DNA from: Roseomonas aeriglobus
Lineage (GTDB): Bacteria > Pseudomonadota > Alphaproteobacteria > Sphingomonadales > Sphingomonadaceae
DNA length: 64,000 bases
Assembly: GCA_016937575.1 (NCBI GenBank)
Contig: JAFHKN010000002.1
Location: 1,736,001 to 1,800,000, forward strand
Reading direction: 5' to 3'
Shown: positions 39,982-49,863 of the stretch, one piece after another
Numbering within the stretch: the first letter of the stretch is position 1
How the letters are laid out: the number at the start of each line of letters is the position of its first letter
Translations under genes and position numbers: made by a program
Notes under the pieces: model-generated
Seen by the model: the letters and a program-made list of their open reading frames with translations, nothing else
Told to the model about the DNA's origin: nothing
The model's database searches: none

Positions 39982-41109
39982 ATGCCCCTGTACCTCAACG
40001 ACGAACAGACGATGCTCCGCGACACGGCAAAGGATTTCGTCGCCGATGCCGCCCCCGTCTCGCACCTGCGCGCCCTGCGCGATGCGAACGACCCTGCCGG
40101 GTTCAGCCGCGACCTGTGGAAGCAATTTGCGGAGATGGGCTTCACCGGCATCCTGATCCCGGAAGGCGACGGCGGCCTGGGTCTCGGCCATGTCGAGGCG
40201 GGCGTGGTGCTGGAAGAGATCGGCCGCAACCTGTCGCCCTCCCCCTTCCTCACCACCGCCGTCGCCGCGGTGGAAGCGCTGAAGGGTACCGCGCATGCGG
40301 CGCAGCATTTCCCCGGCATCTTGACCGGCGAGACGGTCGCCGCGCTCGCGATCGACGACGGGCCCAAGCACCGCGCGACCGTCGCGATGCAGGCCGAACG
40401 GGCCGGCAACGGCTTCCGCCTGACCGGCAGGAAGCAGTTCGTGACGCACGGCCATGTCGCCGACCTGCTGATCGTCGCCGCGCGCACCGCGGGCGCCGCG
40501 GAGGAGGACGACGGCATCACCCTGTTCGCCGTGCCGCGCGATGCGGCCAAGCTCGACGTGACGCCCGAACGCCTGGCCGACAGCAGCATTGCCGCGCGGA
40601 TGGAATTCGATGGCGTCGAGGTCGATGCCGATGCGGTCATCGGCGAAGTCGACGGCGGTGCCGCCAACCTTAAGCGCCTGCTCGCCGCCGGCCGCACCGG
40701 TGCCGCAGCCGAGATGATCGGCGTCGGCAGCGGCGCGATGGACATGACCGTCGGTTACCTGAAGGAGCGCAAGCAGTTCGGCGTGACCATCGGCAGCTTC
40801 CAGGCGCTCCAGCACCGCGCCGCGCACCTCTATTCCGAACTGGAAGTCGCTCGCGCCGCGACGCTCAAGGCACAGCAATTGCTCGACGCGGGCGACGAGC
40901 GGGCCGTTAGTGCCGTGTCGGTCGCCAAGGCGATGACCGGGCTGGCGACAACGCTGGCAGTGCAGGAAGGCATCCAGATGCACGGCGGCATCGGCATGAC
41001 CGATGAATATGACATCGGCTTCTACATGAAGCGCGCCCGCGTGCTGGCCGAGATGTTCGGCGACACGAACTTTCACGCCGATGCGCTGGCGAAGACGGCC
41101 GGGTATTGA
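39982..41109 (+). CDS. Acyl-CoA dehydrogenase (second of pair)
   Basis: 375-residue acyl-CoA dehydrogenase family protein. It has the N-terminal helical domain (MPLYLNDEQTMLRDTAKDFV), a beta domain with LTGRKQFVTHGHVADLLIVAART, and the C-terminal domain YLKERKQFGVTIGSFQALQHRAAHLYSELEVARAATLKAQ followed by IQMHGGIGMTDEYDIGFYMKRA. The usual catalytic glutamate and FAD-loop spacing are less clear than in the preceding gene, which is common in the smaller partner of FadE heteromers. Start supported by the repeat-derived Shine-Dalgarno. Confidence 0.92.
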   Translation: MPLYLNDEQTMLRDTAKDFVADAAPVSHLRALRDANDPAGFSRDLWKQFAEMGFTGILIPEGDGGLGLGHVEAGVVLEEIGRNLSPSPFLTTAVAAVEALKGTAHAAQHFPGILTGETVAALAIDDGPKHRATVAMQAERAGNGFRLTGRKQFVTHGHVADLLIVAARTAGAAEEDDGITLFAVPRDAAKLDVTPERLADSSIAARMEFDGVEVDADAVIGEVDGGAANLKRLLAAGRTGAAAEMIGVGSGAMDMTVGYLKERKQFGVTIGSFQALQHRAAHLYSELEVARAATLKAQQLLDAGDERAVSAVSVAKAMTGLATTLAVQEGIQMHGGIGMTDEYDIGFYMKRARVLAEMFGDTNFHADALAKTAGY

Positions 41110-41117
41110 CGATCGCG

Positions 41118-41250
41118 ATCCTCCCCGTTCACGGGGAGGGGAACCGCGCCCGGAGGGCGTGGTGGAGGGGGATCTCCCCAAGCGCATCGCCGGAGGATAG
41201 CCCCCTCCCCCATGCTGCGCATGGTCCCCCTCCCCGTGCCGGGGAGGATT
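41118..41250. repeat. Bipartite palindromic repeat, family A copy 2
   Basis: Starts ATCCTCCCCGTTCACGGGGAGG and ends CCTCCCCGTGCCGGGGAGGAT, with internal CGTGGTGGAGGGGGAT and ATAGCCCCCTCCCCC segments that match the copy at 15937-16075 nearly word for word. Its terminal GGGGAGGATT lies five to ten bases before the thioesterase ATG at 41255 and supplies the GGAGG Shine-Dalgarno. Confidence 0.88.
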
Positions 41251-41254
41251 TGAG

Positions 41255-42151
41255 ATGACCGACGACTCACCACCCCCACCCCGCGCCGAAACGCCAGAGG
41301 CCCTCGTCGCCCAGCTCGTGACGCTGCTCGACGTCGAGACGATCGACACCGACCTCTACCGCGGGTCGCGCCAGCCCGGTGGCGTCGGGCGCGTGTTCGG
41401 CGGTCAGGTCATCGCTCAGGCCCTTCAGGCGGCGCAGCGCAGCGTCGAGGGTAAGGACGCGCATTCGCTCCACGCCTATTTCATGCGGCCGGGGGATGAA
41501 AATTTCCCGATCATCTACCGTGTGGTCCGCGACTTCGACGGTGGCAGCTTCGCGACCCGGCGGGTGATCGCGATGCAGAAAGGCCAGCCGATCCTGAACA
41601 TGGCCGCGTCGTTTCAGCGTGCCGAGGACGGGCTGCACCACAGCGACGCGATGCCCGATGTCCCGCCGCCCGAAGCGCTGCGGTCCGAAACCGATCTGCG
41701 CCGCGAACACATCGATGAGATCCCGGAGAAGATGCGCCCCTTCTTCTTGCGCGCACGCCCGATCGAGATGCGGCCGGTTAGCCCACGCTCGCTGATCCAC
41801 CCGCAGCCCGCGCCGCCGGTCTGGCATGCCTGGTTCCGCGCGACCGCAGCCCTGCCCGATGATCCAGCGCTGCACCGCGCGATCCTCAGCTACGCCTCTG
41901 ACATGGCACTGCTCGGCACCGCGATGCTGCCGCACGGCAAAAGCTGGCTGAGCGGCAAGATGCAGACCGCGAGCCTCGACCATGCGGTGTGGCTGCACGA
42001 ACCGTTCCGCGCCGACGACTGGCTGCTCTACACGACCGACAGCCCATGGTCGGGCCACGGTCGCGGGTTCAATCGCGGCCGGATTTTCTCGCGCGATGGA
42101 CGGCTGGTCGCGAGCACCGCACAGGAAGGACTGATCCGCGTCCGCGAATGA
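41255..42151 (+). CDS. tesB: Acyl-CoA thioesterase II
   Basis: Double hot-dog thioesterase that hydrolyses acyl-CoA to free acid and CoA. The 298-residue protein shows GRVFGGQVIAQALQAAQRSV near residue 45-65, HSLHAYFMRPGD, and the C-terminal LGTAMLPHGKSWLSGKMQTASLDHAVWLHEPFRADDWLLY with the conserved D/H/Q set of TesB. Last gene of the plus-strand acyl-CoA run and convergent with the TonB-domain gene, with 6 bases between stops. Confidence 0.93.
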   Translation: MTDDSPPPPRAETPEALVAQLVTLLDVETIDTDLYRGSRQPGGVGRVFGGQVIAQALQAAQRSVEGKDAHSLHAYFMRPGDENFPIIYRVVRDFDGGSFATRRVIAMQKGQPILNMAASFQRAEDGLHHSDAMPDVPPPEALRSETDLRREHIDEIPEKMRPFFLRARPIEMRPVSPRSLIHPQPAPPVWHAWFRATAALPDDPALHRAILSYASDMALLGTAMLPHGKSWLSGKMQTASLDHAVWLHEPFRADDWLLYTTDSPWSGHGRGFNRGRIFSRDGRLVASTAQEGLIRVRE

Positions 42152-42157
42152 GCATTG

Positions 42158-43300
42158 TCACATCACCGGTGGCGATGGTGGCGGCGGAGTAGCCTCTCCC
42201 GGTTCGTCGCCTTCCGGCAGCTTGAAGCGTACTCGCTCGACGCACCCCGAAGCCCCTCGTGCCGATGGCGCGCGGCGCGCGTTGGTCATGATCTGTCGGG
42301 CCTGATCGCCGAACGCCGCCGCCGGTTCGCTAGCGACGACGTGGACATTGCCCACCTGACCCCATGGCGCGACATCGTAGCGCACGATAGCCCACCCCTC
42401 GATCCCGCGGCGGCGGAACGGCTCGGGGAACGTCAGCGTCGGAAGATATGCCCATTTCGCGTCGTCGGCCGGACAGCCCTCTGCATTCCGGAACCCGTCG
42501 AGGGGTGTTGCGACAGGGGCAGCCAGCGGGGTCCGCTGACGACGGAACATCGGCATAACGCAACCGGTGCGCCCGCGGTCGGTTTTAAAGCGCGACGCAG
42601 TCACCGCGGCCCGCGTGGCGGCATCCAGCGCGGCATTACCGTCGCTTTCGATCGTGCGGATGCGCACCGGCTTGCCGCGCGTATCCAGATCGAAACCGGC
42701 GACGGTCATCGACAGCGTACCCGGCGCCTGAGGAATTGCTTCCAGATCGGGATAGGCGCGCAGCAGAGGCGCGGGGCCAGTCCCCTTATAACAATCGCCT
42801 TCCACCGCGCGGGCGCGCTTGCGGATGTCGCTTTCAAAATACGCCGCATCGTGCGGCAGAGTCAGGTAGCGACGGATCAGCGGCGCGGGGGCATCGGCCA
42901 GCGGGGTCGCATCGATGTCATATTGGATCGTACACCGCGCCTGCGCCGATCCGGCGGCAAAGCGCGACGCCGCCAGCGCGGGCTGCAGGTCGGGCATCGG
43001 CACATAACCGCCGGCCATCGCACGCGGCTCAGCCTTAATTCCCACGACCCGGCCGTCCGTGTCGATCGAGAAGCTGAAGCGAACCGGTGCAGGGTCCGAT
43101 CCCCGCACCATCGCGCCTGCCGATGGGGTCGGGCGCGCGATCGAAACCGCTGTCGGGATGCCGCCGTCGCAGCGCACGGCGCCGGGTCGAAAATCGAACA
43201 TCGTGTGAGCAGATGCGGTCGGCGATGCCACTATCGGCGGCGCCGGCGGTACCTGTGCGACTGGCAAAACGGCGACGGCGAGCACGGTCAGGATCGGCAT
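42158..43300 (-). CDS. Secreted protein with TonB C-terminal-like repeats
   Basis: 380 residues with an N-terminal signal sequence (MPILTVLAVAVLPVAQV) and no transmembrane anchor. The body appears to hold three related segments, each with a VRFSFSIDTDGRV / LSMTVAGFDLDTRGKPVRI / WAIVRYDVAPWGQVGNVHVV pattern followed by A-A-x-x-A-R helices, resembling the TonB C-terminal domain. A Pro-rich tail closes the protein. Six or more cysteines occur, probably disulfide-bonded in the periplasm. It may interact with the cell envelope or TonB boxes; function unknown. Confidence 0.7.
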   Translation of the reverse strand: MPILTVLAVAVLPVAQVPPAPPIVASPTASAHTMFDFRPGAVRCDGGIPTAVSIARPTPSAGAMVRGSDPAPVRFSFSIDTDGRVVGIKAEPRAMAGGYVPMPDLQPALAASRFAAGSAQARCTIQYDIDATPLADAPAPLIRRYLTLPHDAAYFESDIRKRARAVEGDCYKGTGPAPLLRAYPDLEAIPQAPGTLSMTVAGFDLDTRGKPVRIRTIESDGNAALDAATRAAVTASRFKTDRGRTGCVMPMFRRQRTPLAAPVATPLDGFRNAEGCPADDAKWAYLPTLTFPEPFRRRGIEGWAIVRYDVAPWGQVGNVHVVASEPAAAFGDQARQIMTNARRAPSARGASGCVERVRFKLPEGDEPGEATPPPPSPPVM

Positions 43301-43351
43301 GGCGCGATCCTGCGCGCGCCGCGTGACGGGCTCAAGGCAAAACTGACCGAC

Positions 43352-44140
43352 TCACGTCGCCGTCTTGCCAAATTCCTGTCGGTTGAACGGGTGGCTCGAC
43401 GACAGGCCGCCGTCGACGACGATGGCCTGACCATTGACGTAGCTCGCGGCGTCGGAGGCGAGGAAGGCGACGACCTCAGCCAGTTCCTCGGGCTCGGCCC
43501 CTCGACGCAAGGGGTTGAGCTGGCCCAGCCGATCGCCCTTGCCCGCTGCCCGCGCGCCATCGAAGATCATCTGGGTCATACCCGTTTCGGTCAGCCCGGG
43601 GCAGACCGCGTTCACCCTCACGTTCGACCCGGCGAGCTGCTGTGCGCCAACCTGCGCCAGGCTGATAACCCCTGCCTTGGACGCCGAATAGGCCGGGGAC
43701 CCCGCGCCCGATCGCAGGCCGGCGACGCTGGCGGTCAGGATGATCGCCCCGCCCCCGCTCTCGACGATCCGCGGCGCGGCGTGCTTCAGCGCCAGGAACG
43801 GGCCGATGACGTTGACCCGCAGCACGTCGGTGATGAGGTCGACGGAGGTGTCGAAGATGTTGGCCAAGCCACCGGAAATGCCGGCGTTGGCGAACATCAC
43901 GTCCAGCCGGCCGTGCTGCTCCATCGCCAGATCCACCGCGCGGATGACATCCTCCTCACTGCCCGCATCCATGCGCAGCGCGGTTGCCGCATCCCCGATC
44001 GCGGCGGCGGTTGTGTCCGCGCCTTCGGTCAGGTCGGCGCAGATTACGCGGCCGCCCTCCCGCGCGAACTGCATGGCGGCGGCGCGACCGATGCCGGACC
44101 CCGCGCCGGTGACGATGATCGATTTGCCCTCGAAGCGCAT
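43352..44140 (-). CDS. SDR family oxidoreductase
   Basis: NAD(P)-dependent short-chain dehydrogenase, 262 residues. Cofactor motif TGAGSGIG at about residues 11-18, NAG in [10 protein letters not shown], catalytic YSASK near 155-159, and the C-terminal [13 protein letters not shown] at the end of the second strand (VICADL) favours NAD. The start ATG 44140 has GGAAGG about seven bases upstream, and the GTG one codon earlier is less likely. It probably oxidises a hydroxyacyl or terpenoid intermediate, given the neighbours. Confidence 0.9.
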   Translation of the reverse strand: MRFEGKSIIVTGAGSGIGRAAAMQFAREGGRVICADLTEGADTTAAAIGDAATALRMDAGSEEDVIRAVDLAMEQHGRLDVMFANAGISGGLANIFDTSVDLITDVLRVNVIGPFLALKHAAPRIVESGGGAIILTASVAGLRSGAGSPAYSASKAGVISLAQVGAQQLAGSNVRVNAVCPGLTETGMTQMIFDGARAAGKGDRLGQLNPLRRGAEPEELAEVVAFLASDAASYVNGQAIVVDGGLSSSHPFNRQEFGKTAT

Positions 44141-44289
44141 CACTTACCCTTCCCGTTCGCCCTGAGCCCGTCGGGCACCATCACAGCAATATCTTGAGGG
44201 GATCTGGCCGGAGAGCCGTCCGTCTTCATTCTCGCCGTCCCCAGAAGAAGGACAGGACTTCAACAAGCTCAGCCCGAGCGGCGGGTGCG

Positions 44290-45351
44290 CTAGTCCGCCC
44301 CCGCCTTCTTCGCGAAATCCCATGCCGCACCCGCCAACCGATACACCTGCGCCGCCGACGCCTCGGCCTGCGCGCTCGATGCCGTCCCGTCGACGATCCG
44401 CTTCTTGATCCCCTGAACGATGCCGGTCAGGCGGAACAGGTTGTACGCAAAATACCAGTTTAGGTCGGGCACACCGTCGCGACCGGTGCGCGCGCAATAG
44501 CGCTCGACCATCGTCTCGATCGGCGGGATGCCCGTCTCGGGACCCGTCATCCCCATCACGCCCGAACGCCCCTCGGGCTGGGTCACCCAGCTCATCAGGA
44601 AATAGCTGAAATCGGCGAGCGGATCGCCGAGTGTCGACAGCTCCCAGTCGAGCACCGCGATCACCCGCGGCGCGTCGGGCGCGAAGATCATATTGTCGAT
44701 GCGGTAGTCGCCGTGGACGATGCTGGTCGCGGTCTGCGGGGGCAGCGTCGCGGGCAGCCATTCGATCAACCGGTCGACCTCGGGCATCACCTCGGTTTCG
44801 GACGCGCGATATTGTTTCGTCCAACGGGCGACCTGGCGCTCGAAATAATTGCCGGGCTTACCGTAATCGGCGAGGCCCGCGGCGACGTAGTCGGTCGTGT
44901 GGAGATCGGCGAGCGTATCGCACATCGCCTCGTAGATCGCGGTCCGTTCGGCCGGCGCATAGCCCGGCAACGTCCCGTCCCACAGGTTGCGACCGTCCGC
45001 GAAGCCCATGACGTAGAATTGCGCGCCGATAACGCCGTCATCGGTGCACAGGCCATAAGGCTTTGCGACCGGGAAGCCGGTCGGGTGCAAACCGGCGATC
45101 AGACGATATTCGCGATCGACCGCGTGCGCGGAGGGCAGCAGGGGCCCGAACGGCTTGCGCCGCAACACATAGCGACCCGATGGCGCGTCGATCAGATAGG
45201 TCGGGTTCGACTGGCCGCCGGCGAACTTGGCGTACCTCAGCGGCCCGGCAAATCCATCGACATGCGCCTGCATCCATGCGGTCAGCGCCGCATCGTCCAG
45301 GCGGTCCTTGTCGGCGACCGCGGTCGTCTGGGGCGCCTCCGCCGGGGTCAT
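44290..45351 (-). CDS. APH-type phosphotransferase (ACAD10/11-like kinase domain)
   Basis: 353-residue aminoglycoside-phosphotransferase-fold protein. The nucleotide loop is [12 protein letters not shown], the catalytic loop [12 protein letters not shown] near residue 208-219, and the metal aspartate [16 protein letters not shown] near 230-245. This subfamily occurs next to, or fused to, acyl-CoA dehydrogenases. In animals ACAD10/11 its kinase phosphorylates 4-hydroxyacyl-CoA so that it can enter beta-oxidation. It overlaps the acyl-CoA dehydrogenase gene as ATGA, which fits that role. Confidence 0.9.
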   Translation of the reverse strand: MTPAEAPQTTAVADKDRLDDAALTAWMQAHVDGFAGPLRYAKFAGGQSNPTYLIDAPSGRYVLRRKPFGPLLPSAHAVDREYRLIAGLHPTGFPVAKPYGLCTDDGVIGAQFYVMGFADGRNLWDGTLPGYAPAERTAIYEAMCDTLADLHTTDYVAAGLADYGKPGNYFERQVARWTKQYRASETEVMPEVDRLIEWLPATLPPQTATSIVHGDYRIDNMIFAPDAPRVIAVLDWELSTLGDPLADFSYFLMSWVTQPEGRSGVMGMTGPETGIPPIETMVERYCARTGRDGVPDLNWYFAYNLFRLTGIVQGIKKRIVDGTASSAQAEASAAQVYRLAGAAWDFAKKAGAD

Positions 45352-46637
45352 CGCGACACGCCGATGTCGCCGCTCGACGCCGGATCACTCTTCCAGTCGG
45401 CCCATTTGCCGAACTCGTTGCGGGCGATCGCGCGGTTGTGAACCTCGTCCGGGCCATCGGCGAAGCGCAGCGTGCGGATGTTCGCCCAGTCGTGTGCCAG
45501 GTGGAAATCACCCGACACACCGGCGCCGCCATGCGCCTGGATGGCGTCGTCGAGGATCTTCAGCGCCATCGTCGGCGCCTGAACCTTGACCATCGCGATT
45601 TCGAGCTGGGCCGACTTGTTACCCGCCTTGTCCATCATGTCGGCGGCCTTGAGGCACAGCAGCCGCGTCATCTCGATATCGATCCGCGCGCGCGCGATCC
45701 GCTGTTCCCAGACGCTCTGATCGGCGATCCGCTTGCCGAAGGCGACACGGCTCAGCAGACGCTTCGCCATCGCCTCGATCGCGGCCTCTGCGACACCGAT
45801 CGTGCGCATGCAGTGGTGAATGCGCCCCGGCCCCAGGCGGCCCTGCGCGATCTCGAACCCCCGGCCTTCGCCCAGCAGGATGTTCTCGGCTGGCACGCGG
45901 ACATTTTCCAGTACGACCTCGCCATGGCCATGCGGCGCGTGGTCATAGCCATAGACCGACAGCATCCGCTCGATCCGCACGCCCGGCGCATCCATCGGCA
46001 CCAGGATCATCGACTGCTGGGCATGACGCCTCGCCGACGTGTCGGTCTTGCCCATCAGGATCGCGACCTGACAACGCGGATCGCCCACGCCCGACGACCA
46101 CCATTTCCGACCGTTGATGACATAATCGTCGCCGTCGCGCACGATCGAGGTTTCGATATTTGTCGCATCCGACGACGCCACGGCCGGTTCGGTCATCAGG
46201 AAGACCGATCGGATTTCACCGTCCATCAGCGGTTTCAGCCACCGGTCCTTCTGCGCGCGCGTTCCGTAGCGGTGGAACACCTCCATATTTCCCGTGTCGG
46301 GTGCGGAGCAATTGAAACATTCGCTCGCCCAGACGATCCGCCCCATCTCTTCGGCGCAAAGCGCGTATTCGAGATTGGTCAGTTGCTCGCCTTCGAACAC
46401 GAAGCTGTCGTCGACGTGCGTCTGGCCCGAATGCGGCGGCATGAAGAAATTCCAGAGGCCTTGCGCCTTGGCCAATGCCTTGACCTCTTCGATCACCGGC
46501 AGCACCTTCCAACGCTCGCCTTCCGCAGCTTGGCGGCGATATTCGGCGTCGCGGGGGGCGATCTCGCGGTCGATGAACGCGGCCACGCGGTCGCGCCAAT
46601 ATGTCTCGCGCTCGCTCAGCGTGAAGTCCACGGGCAT
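45348..46637 (-). CDS. Acyl-CoA dehydrogenase (ACAD10/11-like)
   Basis: 429-residue acyl-CoA dehydrogenase whose relatives pair with the APH-type kinase. Marks are [19 protein letters not shown] near residue 105, [44 protein letters not shown] near 145-190, and the C-terminal [41 protein letters not shown] with the active-site arginine block. It is the first gene of a two-gene unit with the kinase. Divergent from the double TetR regulator, with 109 bases between. Confidence 0.93.
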   Translation of the reverse strand: MPVDFTLSERETYWRDRVAAFIDREIAPRDAEYRRQAAEGERWKVLPVIEEVKALAKAQGLWNFFMPPHSGQTHVDDSFVFEGEQLTNLEYALCAEEMGRIVWASECFNCSAPDTGNMEVFHRYGTRAQKDRWLKPLMDGEIRSVFLMTEPAVASSDATNIETSIVRDGDDYVINGRKWWSSGVGDPRCQVAILMGKTDTSARRHAQQSMILVPMDAPGVRIERMLSVYGYDHAPHGHGEVVLENVRVPAENILLGEGRGFEIAQGRLGPGRIHHCMRTIGVAEAAIEAMAKRLLSRVAFGKRIADQSVWEQRIARARIDIEMTRLLCLKAADMMDKAGNKSAQLEIAMVKVQAPTMALKILDDAIQAHGGAGVSGDFHLAHDWANIRTLRFADGPDEVHNRAIARNEFGKWADWKSDPASSGDIGVSR

Positions 46638-46746
46638 CTCTCCTCGAACGTCGTCCTGTCGGAAGGGTAGGCCGTACCCGTTTTTCGGTAAACCCCGCTC
46701 ACCCGATTTTTATCGCCTGTTGCCGCACGTACCGGCTCAAGCAAAA

Positions 46747-48021
46747 ATGTCTCTAGGCGTGGACGACAGGAGTGCTATCACCGCCTACGATATGACCGCG
46801 ACGTCAGGCAGAGAGGGTGGGACCAAGCGTTTCCAGGCGAAGCGCGACGCGATCCTGGCGGCTGCGGCCGAGGCGATCAACGACCAGAGCGCGAAGGGGA
46901 TGACCTTTGCCGACGTCGCCGCCCGCGTCGGGCTCAACACCACCAGCGTCACCTATTATTTCCGGCGCAAGGAGGATCTCGCCTCCGCCTGTTTCGAACA
47001 TACCATCGACCAGCTCGGCGCGATGCTGGAGGAGGCGATGGCGGAGGCGACGCCGCAGGACCGCGTCGCCCGCTACCTTTCCATCAACTTTCAGCGGATG
47101 GGGCGCATTGCGCGCGGCGAGGATACCGCCTTCGCGATCCTGAGCGACCTGCGTGCGATGGACGAGCCGATCAAGGGCAAGCTGCTGACCGGGTGGCAGC
47201 GCGTCTTCCGCAACACCCGCGCCCTGTGGGGCGACCCGGCCGACCGCGCGACCAAGGACCTCTACGGCGCGCTGGCGCATGTGCTGCTGGAAAACACCTT
47301 CTGGTTGTCGATCTGGCTGACCCGCTACGACGTCGACGAATATGACCGGGTCGAAGCGCGACTAATGGACGTGTTCCGTCACGGCCTGGCCAGCGGACGA
47401 GCGGCATGGACGCCGAAACTACTGGAGGTCGACGATAGCGACCAGGAGCCGGGCCGCGCGGCGTTCCTGACGGCGGCGACGCGCCTCATCAACGAACTCG
47501 GCTATCGCGGCGCTTCGGTGCAGCGGATCGCCAGCGAGCTGAACGTCACCAAGGGCAGCTTCTACCATCATCTCGACGCCAAGGACGAGCTGGTGACGGA
47601 ATGCTACCGCCGCAGCTTCGACCGGATCGCCGCGGCACAGGCGAGCGCGCATGCCGCCGGCGGCACCTATTGGCAGATGCTGGAAAACGTCATGGCGACG
47701 TTGCTCGACATCCAGTTTTCGGAACGCGGTCCCTTACTGCGCACGACGGCGCTGTCCGGCCTGCCGCCACGCGATCGCCAGACGATGATCGACCGGTCGA
47801 ACCGCCTCGCCCGGCGGTTCGCGGGGATGATCTCGGACGGCATTGCGGAAGGGTCGATCCGTGCCGTCGATCCGCTCGTCGCCAGCCAGGCGCTGATGGC
47901 CATCCAGAACGCCGCGTTCGACATGCGCAAATGGGCGAGCACGATGCCCAGAGAGCGGGCAGTAGCGATGTATGCCTCGACGCTGATGTTCGGCCTGTTC
48001 GACGACCGCGTCCTTGCCTAG
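46747..48021 (+). CDS. TetR-family regulator with two TetR domains
   Basis: 424 residues containing two complete TetR units. The first DNA-binding domain is at about residues 25-75 (TFADVAARVGLNTTSVTYYFRRKEDLASACFEHTI). The second is at about 240-290 (ASVQRIASELNVTKGSFYHHLDAKDELVTECYRRSF). Each is followed by its own ligand-binding helical region. ATG 46747 is chosen, but ATG 46792 is also possible; neither has a strong Shine-Dalgarno. It probably represses the divergent acyl-CoA dehydrogenase-kinase unit in response to an acyl-CoA. The 109-base gap must hold its operator. Confidence 0.88.
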   Translation: MSLGVDDRSAITAYDMTATSGREGGTKRFQAKRDAILAAAAEAINDQSAKGMTFADVAARVGLNTTSVTYYFRRKEDLASACFEHTIDQLGAMLEEAMAEATPQDRVARYLSINFQRMGRIARGEDTAFAILSDLRAMDEPIKGKLLTGWQRVFRNTRALWGDPADRATKDLYGALAHVLLENTFWLSIWLTRYDVDEYDRVEARLMDVFRHGLASGRAAWTPKLLEVDDSDQEPGRAAFLTAATRLINELGYRGASVQRIASELNVTKGSFYHHLDAKDELVTECYRRSFDRIAAAQASAHAAGGTYWQMLENVMATLLDIQFSERGPLLRTTALSGLPPRDRQTMIDRSNRLARRFAGMISDGIAEGSIRAVDPLVASQALMAIQNAAFDMRKWASTMPRERAVAMYASTLMFGLFDDRVLA

Positions 48022-48156
48022 CCACGCCACGGGTCGTTGCGTGCTCCGACAGCCAAGGCCGAGCGTAAGGCGGGGTCTACCCGATCGATGTGGGACGAAG
48101 CACCATCCTGACGATCGTTTCTCTAGCCCTTCGCCAAAACTCACGGAGTTTACCCC

Positions 48157-48927
48157 ATGACCGCGCTCGCTGACATTCTTTCGGCGCTGGAGCCAATCGA
48201 CGGCGGGTTTCGCGGTGAAATTCCGGTCGACTGGCTGCAGGGCCGTACCGCTTATGGCGGACTGTCATCGGCACTCGCGCTTCACGCAGCGCTGGCATGC
48301 GAGCCGGACCTTCCGCCCCTCCGGTCGGCGCTCGTCGCCTTTATCGGCCCGCTGGCCGGCACGGTGACGATCACTGCGCGAAAACTCCGCCGCGGACGAA
48401 ACGCGGCGTATATCGAGGCAGCGATCGAAAGCGATGCCGGCGTCGGCTATCGCGCCACCTTCGTTTTCATGCGCGAGATGGAGTCGGCGATCAGCTTCGA
48501 TCGTACCCAATCCGCCCGACTTGGCCCGCCCGCCGGTACCGCAAGAATTCATTGTGGGCCTGCGAACCATTTCACGGCAAATTTCGAATTCCTCGACTGC
48601 GCAGCCCCGGACACTGCCGGCGAATGGCACCGCTGGGCGCGGCTCGTCCACCGCGATGGGCTCGACCCGGAGGTGGCGCTGATCGCGATCGCCGACGCGC
48701 TGCCGCCCGCCGCCTACCAGCTGCATCGCGGTGCCGCGGCGATGAGTTCGCTGACGTGGCAGCTCAACCTGCTTGTCCCGCGGCCGACGACGACTGACGG
48801 CTGGTGGCTGATCCAAAGCCGCACCGACCGCGCCGTCGGCGGCTATTCGAGCCAGCGGATGACGATGTGGTCGGCCGACGGCACGGCCATCGCCGATGCG
48901 ATGCAGGGCGTCGCCATCTTTACGTAA
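48157..48927 (+). CDS. Thioesterase family protein (TesB-like acyl-CoA hydrolase)
   Basis: 256-residue double hot-dog protein. The N-terminal DWLQGRTAYGGLSSALALHAALA and LVAFIGPLAGTVTITARKLRRGRNAAYIEAAI match the thioesterase-like superfamily. The C-terminal hot-dog has SLTWQLNLLVP and WWLIQSRTDRAVGGYSSQRMTMWSADG. It likely releases an unsaturated or branched acid from its CoA ester. 135 bases downstream of the TetR gene and possibly in its regulon. Confidence 0.85.
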   Translation: MTALADILSALEPIDGGFRGEIPVDWLQGRTAYGGLSSALALHAALACEPDLPPLRSALVAFIGPLAGTVTITARKLRRGRNAAYIEAAIESDAGVGYRATFVFMREMESAISFDRTQSARLGPPAGTARIHCGPANHFTANFEFLDCAAPDTAGEWHRWARLVHRDGLDPEVALIAIADALPPAAYQLHRGAAAMSSLTWQLNLLVPRPTTTDGWWLIQSRTDRAVGGYSSQRMTMWSADGTAIADAMQGVAIFT

Positions 48928-49044
48928 GGCTGCGACATTTCGCGACAGTTTCGCGCGCGAAGGACATAGATGTGCGACCGGCGCCGGCGATACCGACATC
49001 ACGGCGGGGCCGCCCCGCCCCCGTTTCTCTCTCGGAGATCGAAG

Positions 49045-49770
49045 ATGCTGAAGACTCTGACCGCCGCAGCACTGCTCGGCACCGTCGCTCTGGGCGGGCT
49101 GGCCTGTGCCCAGACCGCGCCTGTCGGCGCCCGGCCGGCAAAGGCGGACGCCGATGGCGACGGACGGATCACCCGCGCCGAATTCATCGCTCGCGCCGAA
49201 GCGAGTTTTGCGCGGATGGACGCCAACAAGGACGGCGTGCTCACGCCCGACGAACGCCGCCCCGTCCGCCCGGCGAAGGCCCCCCGCGCGCCGGGCGCCG
49301 TCGGCGGGCCGTTCATCCCGGTGCAGGACGCGGCACCCCCGCCGCCGCCCGGCGGGGCGATGCAGGCGCGTCCCCAGGGCATGCGTGGCCCTGGCGGCGG
49401 CATGGCGCGGATGGACACCGACGGTGACGGTCGCCTGTCACGCGCCGAGTTCGACGCCGGCGCCCGCATCCGCTTCGAACGCATGGACACCAACAGGGAC
49501 GGTATCGTCGACGCGACCGAGATGGCCGCCCTGCCCGGCGGCGGTCGGGGAATGCGTGCCGACACCAATGGTGACGGCAAGCTGACCCAAGCCGAATATG
49601 ACGCTCAGTCGAAAGAGCGTTTCGACCGGATGGACGTCAACGGCGACGGCGTGCTCGACACCGCCGAACTTCAGGCGGGTCCAGGCATGCGCGGTGGCCG
49701 TGGTGGCGGCCAGCGGCGGGGCGGCATGCCGCCCGCCCAACCGATGCCGGCCGCGCCGACCGGCGCGTAA
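49045..49770 (+). CDS. Secreted six-EF-hand calcium-binding protein
   Basis: 241 residues with a signal peptide (MLKTLTAAALLGTVALGGLACAQT; the cysteine context is not a clean lipobox). Six EF-hand-like loops are visible: DADGDGRITRAEF, DANKDGVLTPDE, DTDGDGRLSRAEF, DTNRDGIVDATE, DTNGDGKLTQAEY and DVNGDGVLDTAEL. They form pairs, with a Pro/Gly-rich linker between the second and third, and a Gly/Pro/Arg-rich tail. It probably binds calcium in the periplasm. Immediately upstream of a two-component system with 93 bases between. Confidence 0.9.
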   Translation: MLKTLTAAALLGTVALGGLACAQTAPVGARPAKADADGDGRITRAEFIARAEASFARMDANKDGVLTPDERRPVRPAKAPRAPGAVGGPFIPVQDAAPPPPPGGAMQARPQGMRGPGGGMARMDTDGDGRLSRAEFDAGARIRFERMDTNRDGIVDATEMAALPGGGRGMRADTNGDGKLTQAEYDAQSKERFDRMDVNGDGVLDTAELQAGPGMRGGRGGGQRRGGMPPAQPMPAAPTGA

Positions 49771-49863
49771 CCGGGGTCACGCCGGGCCGCTAAAGCGCCG
49801 TCCTCCCCTTTGTGGCGCGCGGCGGCCCGGCGTTGGCAAACCTTGTCCGATACGGTTAGCGAT

